A stretch of 64,000 bases of DNA from Phyllobacterium trifolii (GCF_014192095.1 NZ_JACHXN010000018.1:61350-125349), one strand, 5' to 3'. Shown: positions 35,260 through 45,673, numbered from the stretch's first letter. Notes: generated by a model from the sequence alone, not told the origin. Numbers and translations are program-made.

Positions 35260-36701
35260 CAGACTTCTTCCTTGGCAGCGCCTGTCCTGCCCGCAAAAAC
35301 GAACATCGTAATGTTCAGACGATTATAAACAGTCAGCGCCAGCGTCACCGCTTCGAATACCATCGAGAATGCAGTCGCAAAAGCGGCACCAGCAAGGCCG
35401 TAGGCCGGTATCAATACAATGCTGAGACAGATATTAACAATCAGTGTGACCGCATAGACCATGGCGCATATTTTCTGCTTGCCGGCCATGTTGAGGAGGC
35501 TTTCCGCCGGACCGACCGAGGCGCGGGCGACGACGCCAATCACCAGAATGAACAACAGCGGATAACCATCGGTAAACTGGGCGCCGAAGAGCAGGAGCAA
35601 CGGCTTGCCGAGAATGAGAAGGATGATCGCCATCGCCAAGGACGGCCAGAAGGTCCAGCGCGCCGTATCGCTGGCGAATTGTGCAAGCTGGTCGTGGTCA
35701 TGGGTATGCATCAGCTCGGAATAGCGCTGGGCGGCGCCGGCCTTGACCGAGAAATAGACGAAATGGACCAATGCGAGCAATTTGACCGTTGCGAAATAGG
35801 TCGCGACCTTGTCCGGGTCCATATAACGGCCGACCATCAGGACGTCGGCATTGGTCAAAAGGAAGAAGAACCCTTCGACCAAAAAGATCGGTAGCGAGAC
35901 CGCAAACCATTCTCCAAAACGGATCGCCTTCGGACCGGGCGACACAACCTCTCTGAACCTGTGATTGACGACCGCTAATTGCACCAGCGAGGTCATATAG
36001 GTCGCAATAATCGCCGATATCACCGCCGCCACCGCTGTCGGCGCGAAGCCGGCCACATGGGCGATGGTCATAATGAGAAGAGTGAGAATTGGACGGATGA
36101 TGTAGGTTGGCGTCAACGCGACCAATGCCCAGGATCGTGACCGTGCGGTTCCGTCCAGCGTATCGCCGAGCGCTATCATCGGCAGGCAGATGAAGCCGAT
36201 GATGAAGGGCGCGACGTAATAGGATTCGATCGCATCGCGTAAGAAGTAGACCCCGGCAGCGCCGATGATCGCGATGCAGGTCGTCAGGCCAAGCGCGAAT
36301 ATCTTGCTGGTGAACAAGATGCCGCGCAGGTGATCAAGCTGCCGGTGTTCCAGATATTCCGGCACGAAGCGGATGACGCTGGTCTGGAAACCCAGACAGG
36401 AGAGATTCCCGAGAATAACCACTGTCACCCAGACAAGGACGAAAATGCCGTATTCGAACTGCCCCATCCAGCGCGCGAAGATGACCTGTGAGACGAGTGC
36501 GATGGCGGCGCTGATGATACGGATGGAAAAGGCGATCAGTGACACGCGCTGCGCAGCGGCGTGCTCCATTGAACCGTCAAACAGCTGATCGAGGCGGACT
36601 AGCCACGGACGGAGCTGCTGTGACAGTTTCCCCGGCAGATACCGGTCTGCAGCTTCGACCGCAGAAATTCGCAAGGGCAGCTCCACTCGTTTCCAATGCA
36701 A
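35259..36701 (-). CDS. Wzx-like polysaccharide flippase (MOP superfamily)
   Basis: A 480-residue membrane protein with about 12-14 hydrophobic segments of the MOP (Wzx/MATE-like) superfamily. Seen: IFARWMGQFEYGIFVLVWV near the N-terminus and GLAGAAFATAFSMVFEAVTLALTVYNRL at the C-terminus, typical of oligosaccharide-lipid flippases. The first codon is TTG 36701; GTG 36686 is an alternative with a purine-rich stretch before it. It leads a two-gene operon with the GNAT acyltransferase. The glycan is unknown. Confidence 0.86.
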   Translation of the reverse strand: MHWKRVELPLRISAVEAADRYLPGKLSQQLRPWLVRLDQLFDGSMEHAAAQRVSLIAFSIRIISAAIALVSQVIFARWMGQFEYGIFVLVWVTVVILGNLSCLGFQTSVIRFVPEYLEHRQLDHLRGILFTSKIFALGLTTCIAIIGAAGVYFLRDAIESYYVAPFIIGFICLPMIALGDTLDGTARSRSWALVALTPTYIIRPILTLLIMTIAHVAGFAPTAVAAVISAIIATYMTSLVQLAVVNHRFREVVSPGPKAIRFGEWFAVSLPIFLVEGFFFLLTNADVLMVGRYMDPDKVATYFATVKLLALVHFVYFSVKAGAAQRYSELMHTHDHDQLAQFASDTARWTFWPSLAMAIILLILGKPLLLLFGAQFTDGYPLLFILVIGVVARASVGPAESLLNMAGKQKICAMVYAVTLIVNICLSIVLIPAYGLAGAAFATAFSMVFEAVTLALTVYNRLNITMFVFAGRTGAAKEEV

Positions 36702-36769
36702 GACGCTTACTGCCTAAACGTTTAGAAACGGTTCGGAAAGTCAACGGGTTGTGCTGTTGGAACAAGAGA

Positions 36770-36796
36770 AAAGGCCGCGTTTTGAGCGCGGCCTTT
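36770..36796 (-). terminator. Rho-independent terminator of secA
   Basis: On the minus strand AAAGGCCGCG (36787-36796) and CGCGGCCTTT (36770-36779) pair over 10 bases around a 7-base loop, followed by TCTC, beginning 7 bases after the secA stop. Confidence 0.85.
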
Positions 36797-36802
36797 GGTT
36801 CG

Positions 36803-39529
36803 TCAGACGAAAGCGCCGTGACAGTGCTTGTATTTCTTGCCCGAACCGCAGGGGCAGGCCTCGTTGCGGCCAACCTTGCCCCATGTCTGCGGGTTATTCG
36901 GATCGCGATCCTTGGGATCAACGACGCGCAGATCCTGCTGTACCGCAAGAACACTGCCGCCACCGAAATCGTCCTCACCCGTGAGGCCATCGAGGTGATG
37001 CGCTTCCATCACCGGCAGTTCCGGCTCGGGCGCACTTGCGGCCTCGCGCACGAGTTCCACGCGCATCAACTGGCTGGTCACGTTCTGGCGCAAATTGGCC
37101 AGCAGCGTCTGGAAGAGTTCGAAGCCCTCGCTCTTGTACTCATTGAGCGGGTCGCGCTGGGCGTAACCGCGGAAGCCGACGACCGAGCGAAGATGGTCGA
37201 GATTGACCAGATGTTCGCGCCACAGGGCATCGAGGGTCTGCAAAATGACAGACTTCTCGACATAGGCCATGATTTCCGGACCAAACCGCTCGGCACGATC
37301 GGCGGCGGCCTTCTCGACGGCTTCCGTCAGACGTTCCCGGATATCGTCGGGCGTAATACCGTCTTCGAGGGCCCATTCGGTGATCGGCAGATTGAGATTG
37401 AGAACATTGCGCACATCCTCGTCGAGCTCGGCGATCTTCCATTGTTCCGCGTAAGCGCCTTCGGGCGTGTAGCGCGCGATGAGATCGTCCACCACATCCT
37501 CGCGCATTTCCCTGGTGGTCTGGCTGAGATCGGTGCTGTCCATCAATTCGATGCGCTGCTCGAAGATCACCTTGCGCTGATCATTCATCACGTCATCATA
37601 TTTCAGAAGGTTCTTGCGGATATCGAAGTTGCGCGCCTCGACCTTCTTCTGCGCTTTTTCCAGCGCCTTGTTGATCCAGGGATGGACGATGGCTTCGTCT
37701 TCCTTGAGGCCAAGCTTCTGCAGCATGCCGTCCATGCGTTCGGAACCGAATATCCGCATCAGATCGTCCTGCAGCGACAGGAAGAACTTCGAGCGGCCGG
37801 GATCGCCCTGACGGCCTGAACGGCCGCGCAACTGGTTGTCGATGCGGCGGCTTTCATGGCGTTCGGTCGCAAGAACGTAAAGCCCGCCAGCGGCAAGTGC
37901 CTTTTCCTTGAGCTTGGCGATGTCGGCGCGGATCGCGGCTTCTTTTGCCTTGCGCTCTTCGCCCTCGGCCATATCGTCGAGTTCGCGCGCTATGCGCATC
38001 TCCAGATTGCCGCCAAGCTGAATGTCGGTACCACGACCTGCCATGTTGGTGGCGATGGTGATGGCACCTGGAACACCGGCTTGCGCGACGATATGGGCTT
38101 CCTGTTCATGATAGCGGGCATTCAGAACCTGGAAGTCCTTGAAGCCTTCCTTGCGCAGGCGATCAGCCAATTGCTCGGATTTCTCGATCGACGTGGTGCC
38201 AACGAGGATAGGCTGGCCCTTGGCTGTCGCATCACGAATATCGCGAACGATCGCCTTGTATTTTTCCTCGACGGTGCGGTAGACCTCGTCGTCCTCGTCG
38301 AGACGCTGAACGGGAAGGTTGGTCGGAATTTCCGTTACTTCGAGACCGTAGATATTGCCGAATTCTTCCGCTTCAGTGGAAGCTGTACCGGTCATGCCGG
38401 CAAGTTTCTTGTACATGCGGAAATAGTTCTGGAAGGTGATCGAGGCCAGTGTCTGGTTTTCCGGCTGGATCGTCACATGCTCCTTGGCTTCCAGCGCCTG
38501 ATGCAAGCCTTCCGAGAAACGGCGGCCCGGCATCATGCGGCCTGTGAACTCATCGATGATGACGATTTCGTCATTGCGAACGATGTAGTCCTTGTCCTTC
38601 TGGAAGAGCTTGTGCGCGCGCAGGGCATTGTTGACGTGGTGCACGACAGCAACGTTCTCGATATCGTAAAGGCCTTCGCCCTTGAGATGACCGGCTTCCC
38701 TCAGGAGGTTTTCGAGCTTCTCGGTGCCCTCCTCGGTAAAGATCGCCGTCTTCTGCTTCTCGTCGATCTCATAGTCTTCGGGGTTCAATGGTTTGATGAA
38801 CGCATCGATGAGATTGTAGAAATCGGACCGGTCATCGAGCGGGCCGGAAATGATCAGCGGCGTGCGCGCTTCATCGACGAGGATCGAATCCACTTCGTCG
38901 ACGATCGCATAGTTGTGCGGACGCTGCACCATCTGGGCGCGTTCATATTTCATATTGTCGCGCAGGTAATCGAAGCCGAGTTCATTGTTGGTGGCGTAGG
39001 TGATATCGGCATTGTAGGCCTTGGCACGCTCTTCATCATCAAGACCGTGCACGATGATGCCATAGGAGAGGCCGAGGAAATTATAAATCTGGCCCATCCA
39101 GTGCGCATCGCGGGTGGCGAGGTAGTCGTTCACAGTGACGACATGAACGCCTTTGCCTTCCAGCGCATTCAGATAGACCGGCAGGGTAGCGACCAGCGTT
39201 TTGCCTTCGCCAGTGCGCATTTCCGAAATGCCGCCATTGTGCAGGACCATGCCGCCGATCAGCTGGACGTCGAAGGGGCGCATGCCAAGAACGCGCTTGG
39301 CAGCTTCACGTGCCACGGCAAAGGCCGGAACGAGGAGATCGTCGAGCTTGGTGCCATTGGCGAGACTTGCGCGAAATTCCGCGGTTTTTGCCTTGAGCTC
39401 ATCGTCCGTAAGCGACGAGATTTCTGCCTCAAGCGCATTGATCTGGTCAACGCGGGGTTTGAAGCTGCGGACGCGGCGCTCATTCGAGGAGCCGAAAATC
39501 TTGCGGGCGAGGCCGCCGAAACTGACCAT
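36803..39529 (-). CDS. secA: Preprotein translocase ATPase SecA
   Basis: A 908-residue motor that drives unfolded proteins through SecYEG. Seen: Walker A TGEGKT at 106-111, VNDYLATRD, the [19 protein letters not shown] block, [23 protein letters not shown], and the C-terminal zinc/SecB-binding [14 protein letters not shown]. Full length and intact. A single gene with its own terminator; a PpiC isomerase gene for exported proteins diverges upstream. Confidence 0.98.
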   Translation of the reverse strand: MVSFGGLARKIFGSSNERRVRSFKPRVDQINALEAEISSLTDDELKAKTAEFRASLANGTKLDDLLVPAFAVAREAAKRVLGMRPFDVQLIGGMVLHNGGISEMRTGEGKTLVATLPVYLNALEGKGVHVVTVNDYLATRDAHWMGQIYNFLGLSYGIIVHGLDDEERAKAYNADITYATNNELGFDYLRDNMKYERAQMVQRPHNYAIVDEVDSILVDEARTPLIISGPLDDRSDFYNLIDAFIKPLNPEDYEIDEKQKTAIFTEEGTEKLENLLREAGHLKGEGLYDIENVAVVHHVNNALRAHKLFQKDKDYIVRNDEIVIIDEFTGRMMPGRRFSEGLHQALEAKEHVTIQPENQTLASITFQNYFRMYKKLAGMTGTASTEAEEFGNIYGLEVTEIPTNLPVQRLDEDDEVYRTVEEKYKAIVRDIRDATAKGQPILVGTTSIEKSEQLADRLRKEGFKDFQVLNARYHEQEAHIVAQAGVPGAITIATNMAGRGTDIQLGGNLEMRIARELDDMAEGEERKAKEAAIRADIAKLKEKALAAGGLYVLATERHESRRIDNQLRGRSGRQGDPGRSKFFLSLQDDLMRIFGSERMDGMLQKLGLKEDEAIVHPWINKALEKAQKKVEARNFDIRKNLLKYDDVMNDQRKVIFEQRIELMDSTDLSQTTREMREDVVDDLIARYTPEGAYAEQWKIAELDEDVRNVLNLNLPITEWALEDGITPDDIRERLTEAVEKAAADRAERFGPEIMAYVEKSVILQTLDALWREHLVNLDHLRSVVGFRGYAQRDPLNEYKSEGFELFQTLLANLRQNVTSQLMRVELVREAASAPEPELPVMEAHHLDGLTGEDDFGGGSVLAVQQDLRVVDPKDRDPNNPQTWGKVGRNEACPCGSGKKYKHCHGAFV

Positions 39530-39799
39530 CCCTGGTCCTCTCTATAATACGTTTTGCCAGCAACTGTGGCATTTGAGGCATCCAAAGCCTGACATTCGAG
39601 ACGCCTGATACAATACGGACACCAAGCCCAAGGTATAAGTCTATCTGTTGCCAAGCTATCTGGACGCAAAGCCGATGGACAGATAAGAGGGGGCACGAAT
39701 GATGTCAATGTTGAAGCAACAAGCGATCGATCGCAGCCTCTTGGCAAAATTCTGCCGTATTCATAGCCCGTACCGGTCCTCCCAAGGAGAAATTGACCC

Positions 39800-40717
39800 A
39801 TGAACCAATTGCGTAAAACCCTTTCATTAATGACTGTCGCTGCACTTTTGACCGGTATATCTTCTGTGGCAATAGCCCAGGAAGCTGGCAAGACAGAACC
39901 TGCCAAGCCGGATGCAGCCCAGGCGGAAACTGCCAAGGCCGATCCCGATAAGGTGCTTGCAACAATCAACGGCAGCAAGATCACAAACAAGGACGTAGAC
40001 CAGATTTCTGCGGACCTCGATCCGCAATTTGCCAAACTGCCTGATGACCAGCGGCGTTTGGCCGCCCTGGCTGCCATTATCGATATCAAGTCACTTGCGG
40101 CGAAGGCTGAGGCCGAAAAGCTTGACCAGACCCCTGAGTTCCAGGCTCGTCTGGAGTTCCTGAAGGACCGCGCCCTGCACAATGACTACTTCAAGCAGCA
40201 AGTTGTCGACAAAATCACCGACGCTGACATTCGCGCCCGCTACGATAAGGAAATCGCAGCGATGCCGCCACAAAATGAAGTCCGCGCCCGTCACATTCTG
40301 GTGAAGACCAAGGAAGAAGCTGAAGCCATCATCAAGCAGCTCGATGGCGGAGCGAAGTTCGAAGACATTGCCAAGGAGAAATCGACGGACGGCTCGGCTG
40401 CGCAGGGCGGCGATCTCGGCTATTTCGGACCAGGCCAGATGGTGCCGGAATTTGACAAGGCAGCCAATGCGCTGGAAGTCGGCCAGTACACCAAGGAACC
40501 CGTCCAGACCCAGTTCGGCTTCCATGTGATCAAGCTTGAGGACAAGCGTACCCAGCAGCCGCCAGCGTTCGATCAGGTCAAGGACCAGGTAAAATCCATC
40601 CTCATTCGCGAGAAGTACATGGAGCTGGTGAAGAAGGACCGCGGCGACCTGAAGATCGAATATACCGATCCGGCAACGGAAGCGGCGATCAAGGCTGCAA
40701 CCGAAGCCCAGCAGTAA
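39800..40717 (+). CDS. Periplasmic PpiC-type peptidyl-prolyl isomerase
   Basis: A 305-residue exported foldase. The signal peptide is residues 1-26 (AIA before Gln27), followed by a Lys/Ala/Glu-rich linker and a SurA-like N-terminal helical part (DKVLATINGSKITNKDVDQI). The parvulin domain (about 150-245) carries ARHILVKTKEEAEAI and GGDLGYFGPGQMVPEF. AAGGAG stands 11 bases before ATG 39800. It diverges from secA across 270 bases in which no other gene is seen. Confidence 0.92.
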   Translation: MNQLRKTLSLMTVAALLTGISSVAIAQEAGKTEPAKPDAAQAETAKADPDKVLATINGSKITNKDVDQISADLDPQFAKLPDDQRRLAALAAIIDIKSLAAKAEAEKLDQTPEFQARLEFLKDRALHNDYFKQQVVDKITDADIRARYDKEIAAMPPQNEVRARHILVKTKEEAEAIIKQLDGGAKFEDIAKEKSTDGSAAQGGDLGYFGPGQMVPEFDKAANALEVGQYTKEPVQTQFGFHVIKLEDKRTQQPPAFDQVKDQVKSILIREKYMELVKKDRGDLKIEYTDPATEAAIKAATEAQQ

Positions 40718-40723
40718 CAATAT

Positions 40724-40755
40724 AAGACCCGGTGCAAGTCGCCGGGTCTTCCTTA
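40724..40755 (+). terminator. Rho-independent terminator of the PpiC gene
   Basis: AAGACCCGG (40724-40732) pairs with CCGGGTCTT (40742-40750) around a 9-base loop, 7 bases after the stop codon, followed by CCTTA. Confidence 0.8.
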
Positions 40756-40799
40756 GGTAATTTGTGACCTGTCAAAAAAAGCGCTTTTCGAGGTAGCCG

Positions 40800-42041
40800 A
40801 TGTCCACATCCGTCTCTCCGCTGGCTCCGAAACACTATCCGACCGTGCCGGAAATTCACGGGGTAAAGATCGCCACAGCTGAAGCCGGTATCAAATACAA
40901 GGGCCGGACAGACGTTTTGCTCATCGTATTCGATCGGCCAACGGCGGTGGCCGGTGTATTCACACGGTCCAAATGCCCTTCGGCAGCCGTGGATTACTGC
41001 CGTACAAGTCTTGAGGGTGGCACGGCGCGGGCCGTCGTTGTCAATTCCGGTAATGCCAATGCCTTTACCGGGAAAAAGGGTCGTGAGTCTGCCAAAATGA
41101 CAGCTGCAGCGGCCGCAAAGGCTGTGGGTTGCAAGCCTCACCATATTTTTCTTGCCTCGACCGGCGTGATCGGTGAGCCGCTCGATGCGGGTAAATTCAG
41201 CCATCTTTTGACGGACATGACCAAGAATGCCGTTGCCGAGCGCTGGCAAGATGCCGCGAGCGCCATCATGACGACCGATACGTTTCCCAAGGTCGCAACC
41301 GAAACAGTACTGCTGGGCCGTGTGCCGGTGACAATCAATGGCATCGCCAAAGGTGCTGGCATGATCGCGCCGGATATGGCCACGATGCTGTCTTTCGTAG
41401 CCACCGATGCACCGATTGCGGCCGATGTGCTGCAGAAGCTCCTGTCGAAATCCGTTGGCAAGAGTTTCAATTCCGTCACCGTCGACAGCGATACATCGAC
41501 ATCCGACACACTGTTGCTTTTCGCCACCGGGTCGGCTGCCGAGCGGGGCGCTGCGCCTGTTACGAAGCTCAAGGACAAGCGTCTCAAGCCTTTCGCCAAA
41601 GCGCTTGACCGCGTTCTCAAGGATCTCGCGCTGCAAGTGGTGCGTGACGGCGAGGGCGCACGCAAGATGCTCGAAATCAGCGTAACGGGTGCGACCTCCG
41701 CGCGCTCCGCCAAGCGCATTGCGCTGTCGATTGCAAATTCGCCGCTGGTCAAGACGGCGGCTGCTGGCGAAGACGCCAATTGGGGCCGCGTCGTCATGGC
41801 CGTCGGCAAGGCTGGCGAGCCGGCCGACCGCGATCGGCTGGCGATCTGGTTCGGGGATATCCGCGTTGCCCGCGAAGGCGAGCGCGATCCGGACTATTCG
41901 GAAGAAGCGACCTCCGCCTATATGAAGAATGACGATATCAATATCCGTGTCGACATCGGTCTCGGCAAAGGCAAGGCGACTGTCTGGACCTGTGACCTGA
42001 CCAAGGAATATGTGGCGATCAATGGCGATTATCGCAGCTGA
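40800..42041 (+). CDS. argJ: Bifunctional glutamate N-acetyltransferase/ornithine acetyltransferase ArgJ
   Basis: A 413-residue Ntn-type enzyme that recycles the acetyl group in arginine synthesis. Seen: the autoprocessing motif [13 protein letters not shown] with nucleophile Thr195 after Ala-, [13 protein letters not shown], and [19 protein letters not shown]. The C-terminal part has [16 protein letters not shown] and the family end [11 protein letters not shown] family A repeat begins on its last base. A single intact precursor that would split into alpha and beta chains. Confidence 0.96.
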   Translation: MSTSVSPLAPKHYPTVPEIHGVKIATAEAGIKYKGRTDVLLIVFDRPTAVAGVFTRSKCPSAAVDYCRTSLEGGTARAVVVNSGNANAFTGKKGRESAKMTAAAAAKAVGCKPHHIFLASTGVIGEPLDAGKFSHLLTDMTKNAVAERWQDAASAIMTTDTFPKVATETVLLGRVPVTINGIAKGAGMIAPDMATMLSFVATDAPIAADVLQKLLSKSVGKSFNSVTVDSDTSTSDTLLLFATGSAAERGAAPVTKLKDKRLKPFAKALDRVLKDLALQVVRDGEGARKMLEISVTGATSARSAKRIALSIANSPLVKTAAAGEDANWGRVVMAVGKAGEPADRDRLAIWFGDIRVAREGERDPDYSEEATSAYMKNDDINIRVDIGLGKGKATVWTCDLTKEYVAINGDYRS

Positions 42042-42183
42042 AAGCCCAACGAAAATTCGCCATGACGGGCTGCAAATGGCGTTTTTCTGCGCTCCGATGC
42101 TCACGTACCCAAATGTACGCTGCGCTTCGGTGCTCGAAAACCACCATTTTCGCCGCGTCCTGACGAATTTTCGCTTGGGCTTT
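42041..42183. repeat. Palindromic intergenic element, family A copy 2
   Basis: 143 bases with ends AAAGCCCAACGAAAATTCG and CGAATTTTCGCTTGGGCTTT, nearly perfect complements. The inner part (CTGCAAATGGCGTTTTTCTG, TCACGTAC, GTACGCTGCGC, CTCGAAAACCACC) matches the copy at 1830-1949. It begins on the last base of the argJ stop. Confidence 0.85.
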
Positions 42184-42197
42184 AATAGGGATCATGC

Positions 42198-42950
42198 ATG
42201 CAGTTAGCCCAAATCAGACAGTTTGAGGCGGTTGGTTTCCGGTCCTGGCCCGCATCGTCGGTGCATTACGATGGAAGCTGGGCAATTCGCATGACGGCCA
42301 GCCACCCGTCGAAGCGGTTGAATTCGGTCAATCCGCTCGATCCCGGTGATACCGACAATCTCGAACAGCGGGTGGCACGTGCTGCACAACGGTTTCGCGC
42401 CTATGGCAGGCCGCCGATTTTCCGCCAGTCACCGCTCGCGCCGGAAGCACTTGATCATTACCTCGAAGAGCTTGGCTGGGCACGGTTTGATGAATCCATG
42501 GTTATGGTCGTCGATCTGGCAAATGTCGATCTTTCGGACGCGCTCGATCAAATTCCGCTCAAAGACATCGGCCGGTTCATCGATGCCGCCTTGCAGGTAC
42601 AGGGAGACAATGCTGCGCTGAAACCTGGCCTCTTCGAAGTTATCAATGCTATTCGTCCATCCAAGGGCTTGTTCGTCATCGAAGAGGGCGCCGTCCCGGT
42701 GTCGACGGCAATCTGTGTGCAGGATGGAGCACTGGCAGGCCTGTTCAACATCGGAACGGCGGCAAACCGGCGTCGCGTGGGCCTTGGCCGGACGATTATC
42801 AAATCGGCATTGAAATGGGCCTTGCAGCACGGCGCGAAAAAGGCGTGGTTACAGGTCGAAGTAGCGAACACGGGCGCCGTCGCGCTCTACGAGCAGATGG
42901 GCTTCAATGAAGCCTATCGCTATGCTTACAGGCAGGCGCCGGGGACATGA
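42198..42950 (+). CDS. GNAT-family N-acetyltransferase
   Basis: A 250-residue protein. The C-terminal GNAT fold is clear: VSTAICVQDGALAGLFNIGTAANRRRVGLGRTIIKSALKWALQHGAKKAWLQVEVANTGAVALYEQMGF, in which RRRVGLG is the acetyl-CoA pyrophosphate loop and ALYEQMGF the final motif. The N-terminal half is a second degenerate GNAT-like domain. The acceptor is unknown. It overlaps mutT by 4 bases (ATGA). Confidence 0.87.
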   Translation: MQLAQIRQFEAVGFRSWPASSVHYDGSWAIRMTASHPSKRLNSVNPLDPGDTDNLEQRVARAAQRFRAYGRPPIFRQSPLAPEALDHYLEELGWARFDESMVMVVDLANVDLSDALDQIPLKDIGRFIDAALQVQGDNAALKPGLFEVINAIRPSKGLFVIEEGAVPVSTAICVQDGALAGLFNIGTAANRRRVGLGRTIIKSALKWALQHGAKKAWLQVEVANTGAVALYEQMGFNEAYRYAYRQAPGT

Positions 42951-43354
42951 GCGAACACCCGATCGTTCTTGTGACGGCCTGTGCGCTGGTCGACTCTGAT
43001 GGCCGGGTGTTGCTGACGCAGCGTCCGGAAGGCAAATCGCTCGCCGGTCTCTGGGAGTTTCCGGGCGGCAAGGTCGATCCGGGGGAAACGCCGGAAGAAA
43101 GCCTGATCCGCGAACTGCACGAAGAACTCGGTATCATTGTCAAACCGGCTTGCCTCGCGCCGCTGACCTTTGCCAGCCACACCTATGAAACCTTCCATCT
43201 GCTGATGCCGTTGTTCATCTGCCGGCGCTATGAGGGAATACCGCGCGGAATGGAGGGGCAGGTTCTCAAATGGGTACGGCCAAAGGACATGCGCGACTAT
43301 CCAATGCCGCCAGCAGATATCCCGCTCATCCCGTTCCTTGTCGATCTCCTATAA
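42947..43354 (+). CDS. mutT: 8-oxo-dGTP diphosphatase MutT
   Basis: A 135-residue Nudix hydrolase that sanitises oxidised dGTP. The complete Nudix box is at residues 41-63 (G41, E47, R55-E56, E59-E60, G62), preceded by VTACALVDSDGRVLLTQRPEGKSLAGLWEFPGG, which is the MutT context. Start ATG 42947 overlaps the GNAT stop. Confidence 0.92.
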   Translation: MSEHPIVLVTACALVDSDGRVLLTQRPEGKSLAGLWEFPGGKVDPGETPEESLIRELHEELGIIVKPACLAPLTFASHTYETFHLLMPLFICRRYEGIPRGMEGQVLKWVRPKDMRDYPMPPADIPLIPFLVDLL

Positions 43355-43464
43355 CTTTTCGCGACCACAGACTGTATTCTTGCCGCGTTAACTCTGATGC
43401 TTAATTGATCCTTCACCTGATTGAGCGACTTTTAGTTAATCTTGACGCGTATTTCAGGTGGGGC

Positions 43465-43794
43465 ATGGGGCGTAAGAACGACTATCTCGATGACGAATTG
43501 TTGCAACCGAGCGCTCTTTCGGGTGCAGCCGGAGGCATCCTGCGGATCACGTTGCTGTTCGGTTCGGCAGCCGTTGCGCTGGCTCTGATCATTGCGCCGC
43601 TTGCTGATCGCGGTTCGCAGGCTGTCGTCGATTATTCGACCAGCCGTTCCATCGATGAGATCCAGACCGGATCGATCAAGAAGCCCGAACCGATAACCAC
43701 GTCCACCTATACCATTCGCCGGAGTGTATTGCAGTCTTCACCCAAGGCGGTTTGTATATTGAACAGCGATGGCTCAAAGATCGGCGACTGCTGA
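43465..43794 (+). CDS. Hypothetical single-pass membrane protein
   Basis: 109 residues, no named family recognised. An acidic N-terminus (GRKNDYLDDELLQPSALSG), one membrane segment (about 25-47, ILRITLLFGSAAVALALIIAP), then a probably periplasmic tail with SIDEIQTGSIKKPEPITTSTYTIRR and two cysteines near the end (VCILNSDGSKIGDC). ATG 43465 with AGGTGGGG upstream is preferred to the open frame from 43405. A family B repeat begins at its stop codon. Confidence 0.65.
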   Translation: MGRKNDYLDDELLQPSALSGAAGGILRITLLFGSAAVALALIIAPLADRGSQAVVDYSTSRSIDEIQTGSIKKPEPITTSTYTIRRSVLQSSPKAVCILNSDGSKIGDC

Positions 43795-43937
43795 GAAAAC
43801 TCTACTGCGGCGGGCATCTGACGCGATTTTCTGCGCTTCCGGTGCTCACGTACTTAGGTACGCTGCGCTCGTCGCAAGAGCGACTCCAAAAAAACCACGC
43901 CATATGTCTCGCCGCAGCGACTTTTCAAATGGGCTCA
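43792..43937. repeat. Palindromic intergenic element, family B copy 3
   Basis: 146 bases beginning with the TGA stop of the preceding gene and ending GGGCTCA. It shares ATCTGACGCGATTTTCTGCG, TTCCGGTGCTCACGTAC and ACGCTGCGCTC with the other copies; the right arm has an extra CGTCGCAAGAGCGACT hairpin. Confidence 0.8.
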
Positions 43938-43940
43938 CGA

Positions 43941-44831
43941 TTATTTCTTCTCGTGTGTTTCCACATCCTTAAGAAAATCGGCAAGCGATGCCTTGGCGGA
44001 GCCGGGCTTCAACGGCTTCTGCTGCGATTCGTGCGCAGCCCAGCCTGACATCCAGATGAACGAGAACGTCGCCCTGATTCGGCCGTCGGGATCGCTGAAG
44101 CGTTCCGCATAAATCTCCGCAACCCGCATGAAATAATGCCGCGTCAATGGCCGGCGCGATCGTCCGATGAGGATATTCTGCATGCCCATGGCGCGCAGGT
44201 CACGCATCAGGGCGAAGGCCGAGTCGTAGCGCACCGTATAAGTCTCCATATCGGTGACGGGCAGGGTAAAACCCGCGCGCTGCAACAGGCCGCCGACACC
44301 GCGGACATCGGCAAAGGGTACAACGCGCGGAGAGGCACCGCCATAAATCTCGCTCTCAGCCGCCAGCAGGCATTCGCGCAATTCCGCCAACGTATTCTCG
44401 CCGGCCATCGCACCGAGGAACAGACCATCGGGTTTTAGCGCGCGACGGATTTGCAAGAAGGTGCCCGGAGTGTCGTTGGTGAGATGCAAGGATAGTAGTG
44501 ACACAATAAGGTCCATGCTTGCCGGTTTAAGCGGCAGGATCTCCTCATCCGCGACGACTGCAGGAAACGCATTGTCGAGAAACTGCCGCGCGTGCTCGAC
44601 ACGCACGATTGTCGTGACCTTGCCGGACCGCTGGATTGCGCGCGCGGCGAGACCTGTGTGGCTCGCCAGATCCACGGCAACGTCGAATTTACGTTCAACG
44701 GCGGACAGGCGCTCTTCCAGATCTTCGCAAGCGCGCGCAAGCAGGAAATCCGCAGAATTTCCATGCTGCCGCAAAGCGCGCAAACGCCTCACCAGCAATA
44801 AATTTCGATCGAAGACCTGATGCCGATCCAT
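43941..44831 (-). CDS. NDUFAF5/BioC-like SAM-dependent methyltransferase
   Basis: A 296-residue class I methyltransferase resembling mitochondrial complex I assembly factor NDUFAF5. Seen: QVFDRNLLLVRRLRAL near the N-terminus, VAVDLASHTGLAARAI (motif I), ADEEILPLKPASMDLIVSLLSLHLTNDTPGTFLQIRRALKPDGLFLGAMAGENTL, typical of this group. NDUFAF5 hydroxylates or methylates a complex I subunit; the same role here is only plausible. ATG 44831 by family N-terminus. It diverges from comF. Confidence 0.87.
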   Translation of the reverse strand: MDRHQVFDRNLLLVRRLRALRQHGNSADFLLARACEDLEERLSAVERKFDVAVDLASHTGLAARAIQRSGKVTTIVRVEHARQFLDNAFPAVVADEEILPLKPASMDLIVSLLSLHLTNDTPGTFLQIRRALKPDGLFLGAMAGENTLAELRECLLAAESEIYGGASPRVVPFADVRGVGGLLQRAGFTLPVTDMETYTVRYDSAFALMRDLRAMGMQNILIGRSRRPLTRHYFMRVAEIYAERFSDPDGRIRATFSFIWMSGWAAHESQQKPLKPGSAKASLADFLKDVETHEKK

Positions 44832-44893
44832 TCCGGATTTCTCTGATGTCTGTATAGTTGGGGCGTAGATGCGTCGCCTTGGAACGAATTGCA

Positions 44894-45673
44894 ATGAAAA
44901 CCAGCGGGAAAACAATCGGAGCAACGATAAGTCTCTTCGCACGCAGCGCAACCGATGGGTTGTTTGGACTGCTGTTTCCGCCGGTTTGCGCCGGCTGTGA
45001 CAAGCATGTCGCCGAGCCAGGCTCACTCTGCGGTCAATGCTGGTCAAAGGTGCGTTTCATCGAGAAGCCCTATTGTCCGGTCCTCGGCATCCCTTTCAGT
45101 CATGATCTTGGCGCCGAAATCCTCTCCGCAGAAGCAATTGCCGAGCCGCCGCCGTTCCGTCGCGCCCGTTCAGTCGCCGTGCACGAAGGTGTCATCCGCG
45201 ATTTGGTGCATCGGCTCAAATATAATGATCGCACTGACCTCGGGCCATGGATGGCGCGCTGGATGGTACGCGCCGGTGGCGAACTGCTGGATGATTGCGA
45301 TATTATCGTGCCGGTCCCGCTGCACGCGCGACGTTTCTGGTTTCGCCGGTTCAACCAATCCGCCGAACTTGCCCGGCATCTGGCGCGGTCGAGCGGCAAG
45401 GCATTCGATCCGGATGCGATCAAACGCATCAAACAGACGAAACAGCAAGTGGGCCTCGGCCTGAACGAGCGTGTCGCCAATGTGCGCGGTGCGTTCAAAG
45501 TGCCCGTGACGCAGGAAATCAAGGTGCGCGGCCGCAACGTGCTCCTGATCGACGACGTCTATACAACTGGCGCGACCGTCAAAGCCGCCGCCCGCGCCTT
45601 GCTTCGAGGCGGCGCCGTGAGCGTCGATGTTTTGACTTTCGGCCGGGTCTTGTCGAAAGAATTGCCTATTTGA
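44894..45673 (+). CDS. comF: ComF-family phosphoribosyltransferase-like protein
   Basis: 259 residues. The N-terminal zinc-type cluster has Cys32, Cys35, Cys46 and Cys49 (PPVCAGCDKHVAEPGSLCGQC), then a type I PRTase domain with VLLIDDVYTTGAT as the PRPP loop. In transformable bacteria ComF aids DNA uptake; in this lineage the role is unproven. ATG 44894 is chosen because the extension to 44858 is not conserved-looking. First in the run comF-grxC-nitrilase-DUF1178. Confidence 0.9.
   Translation: MKTSGKTIGATISLFARSATDGLFGLLFPPVCAGCDKHVAEPGSLCGQCWSKVRFIEKPYCPVLGIPFSHDLGAEILSAEAIAEPPPFRRARSVAVHEGVIRDLVHRLKYNDRTDLGPWMARWMVRAGGELLDDCDIIVPVPLHARRFWFRRFNQSAELARHLARSSGKAFDPDAIKRIKQTKQQVGLGLNERVANVRGAFKVPVTQEIKVRGRNVLLIDDVYTTGATVKAAARALLRGGAVSVDVLTFGRVLSKELPI

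Noticed and set aside
37856..39547. 563-codon open frame antisense to secA
   Set aside because: Long antisense frames are common in GC-rich genes; the secA frame has every motif and the antisense translation has no domain.
40689..42104. 471-codon open frame antisense to argJ
   Set aside because: argJ has complete family motifs; the antisense frame runs into a repeat and has no recognisable protein.
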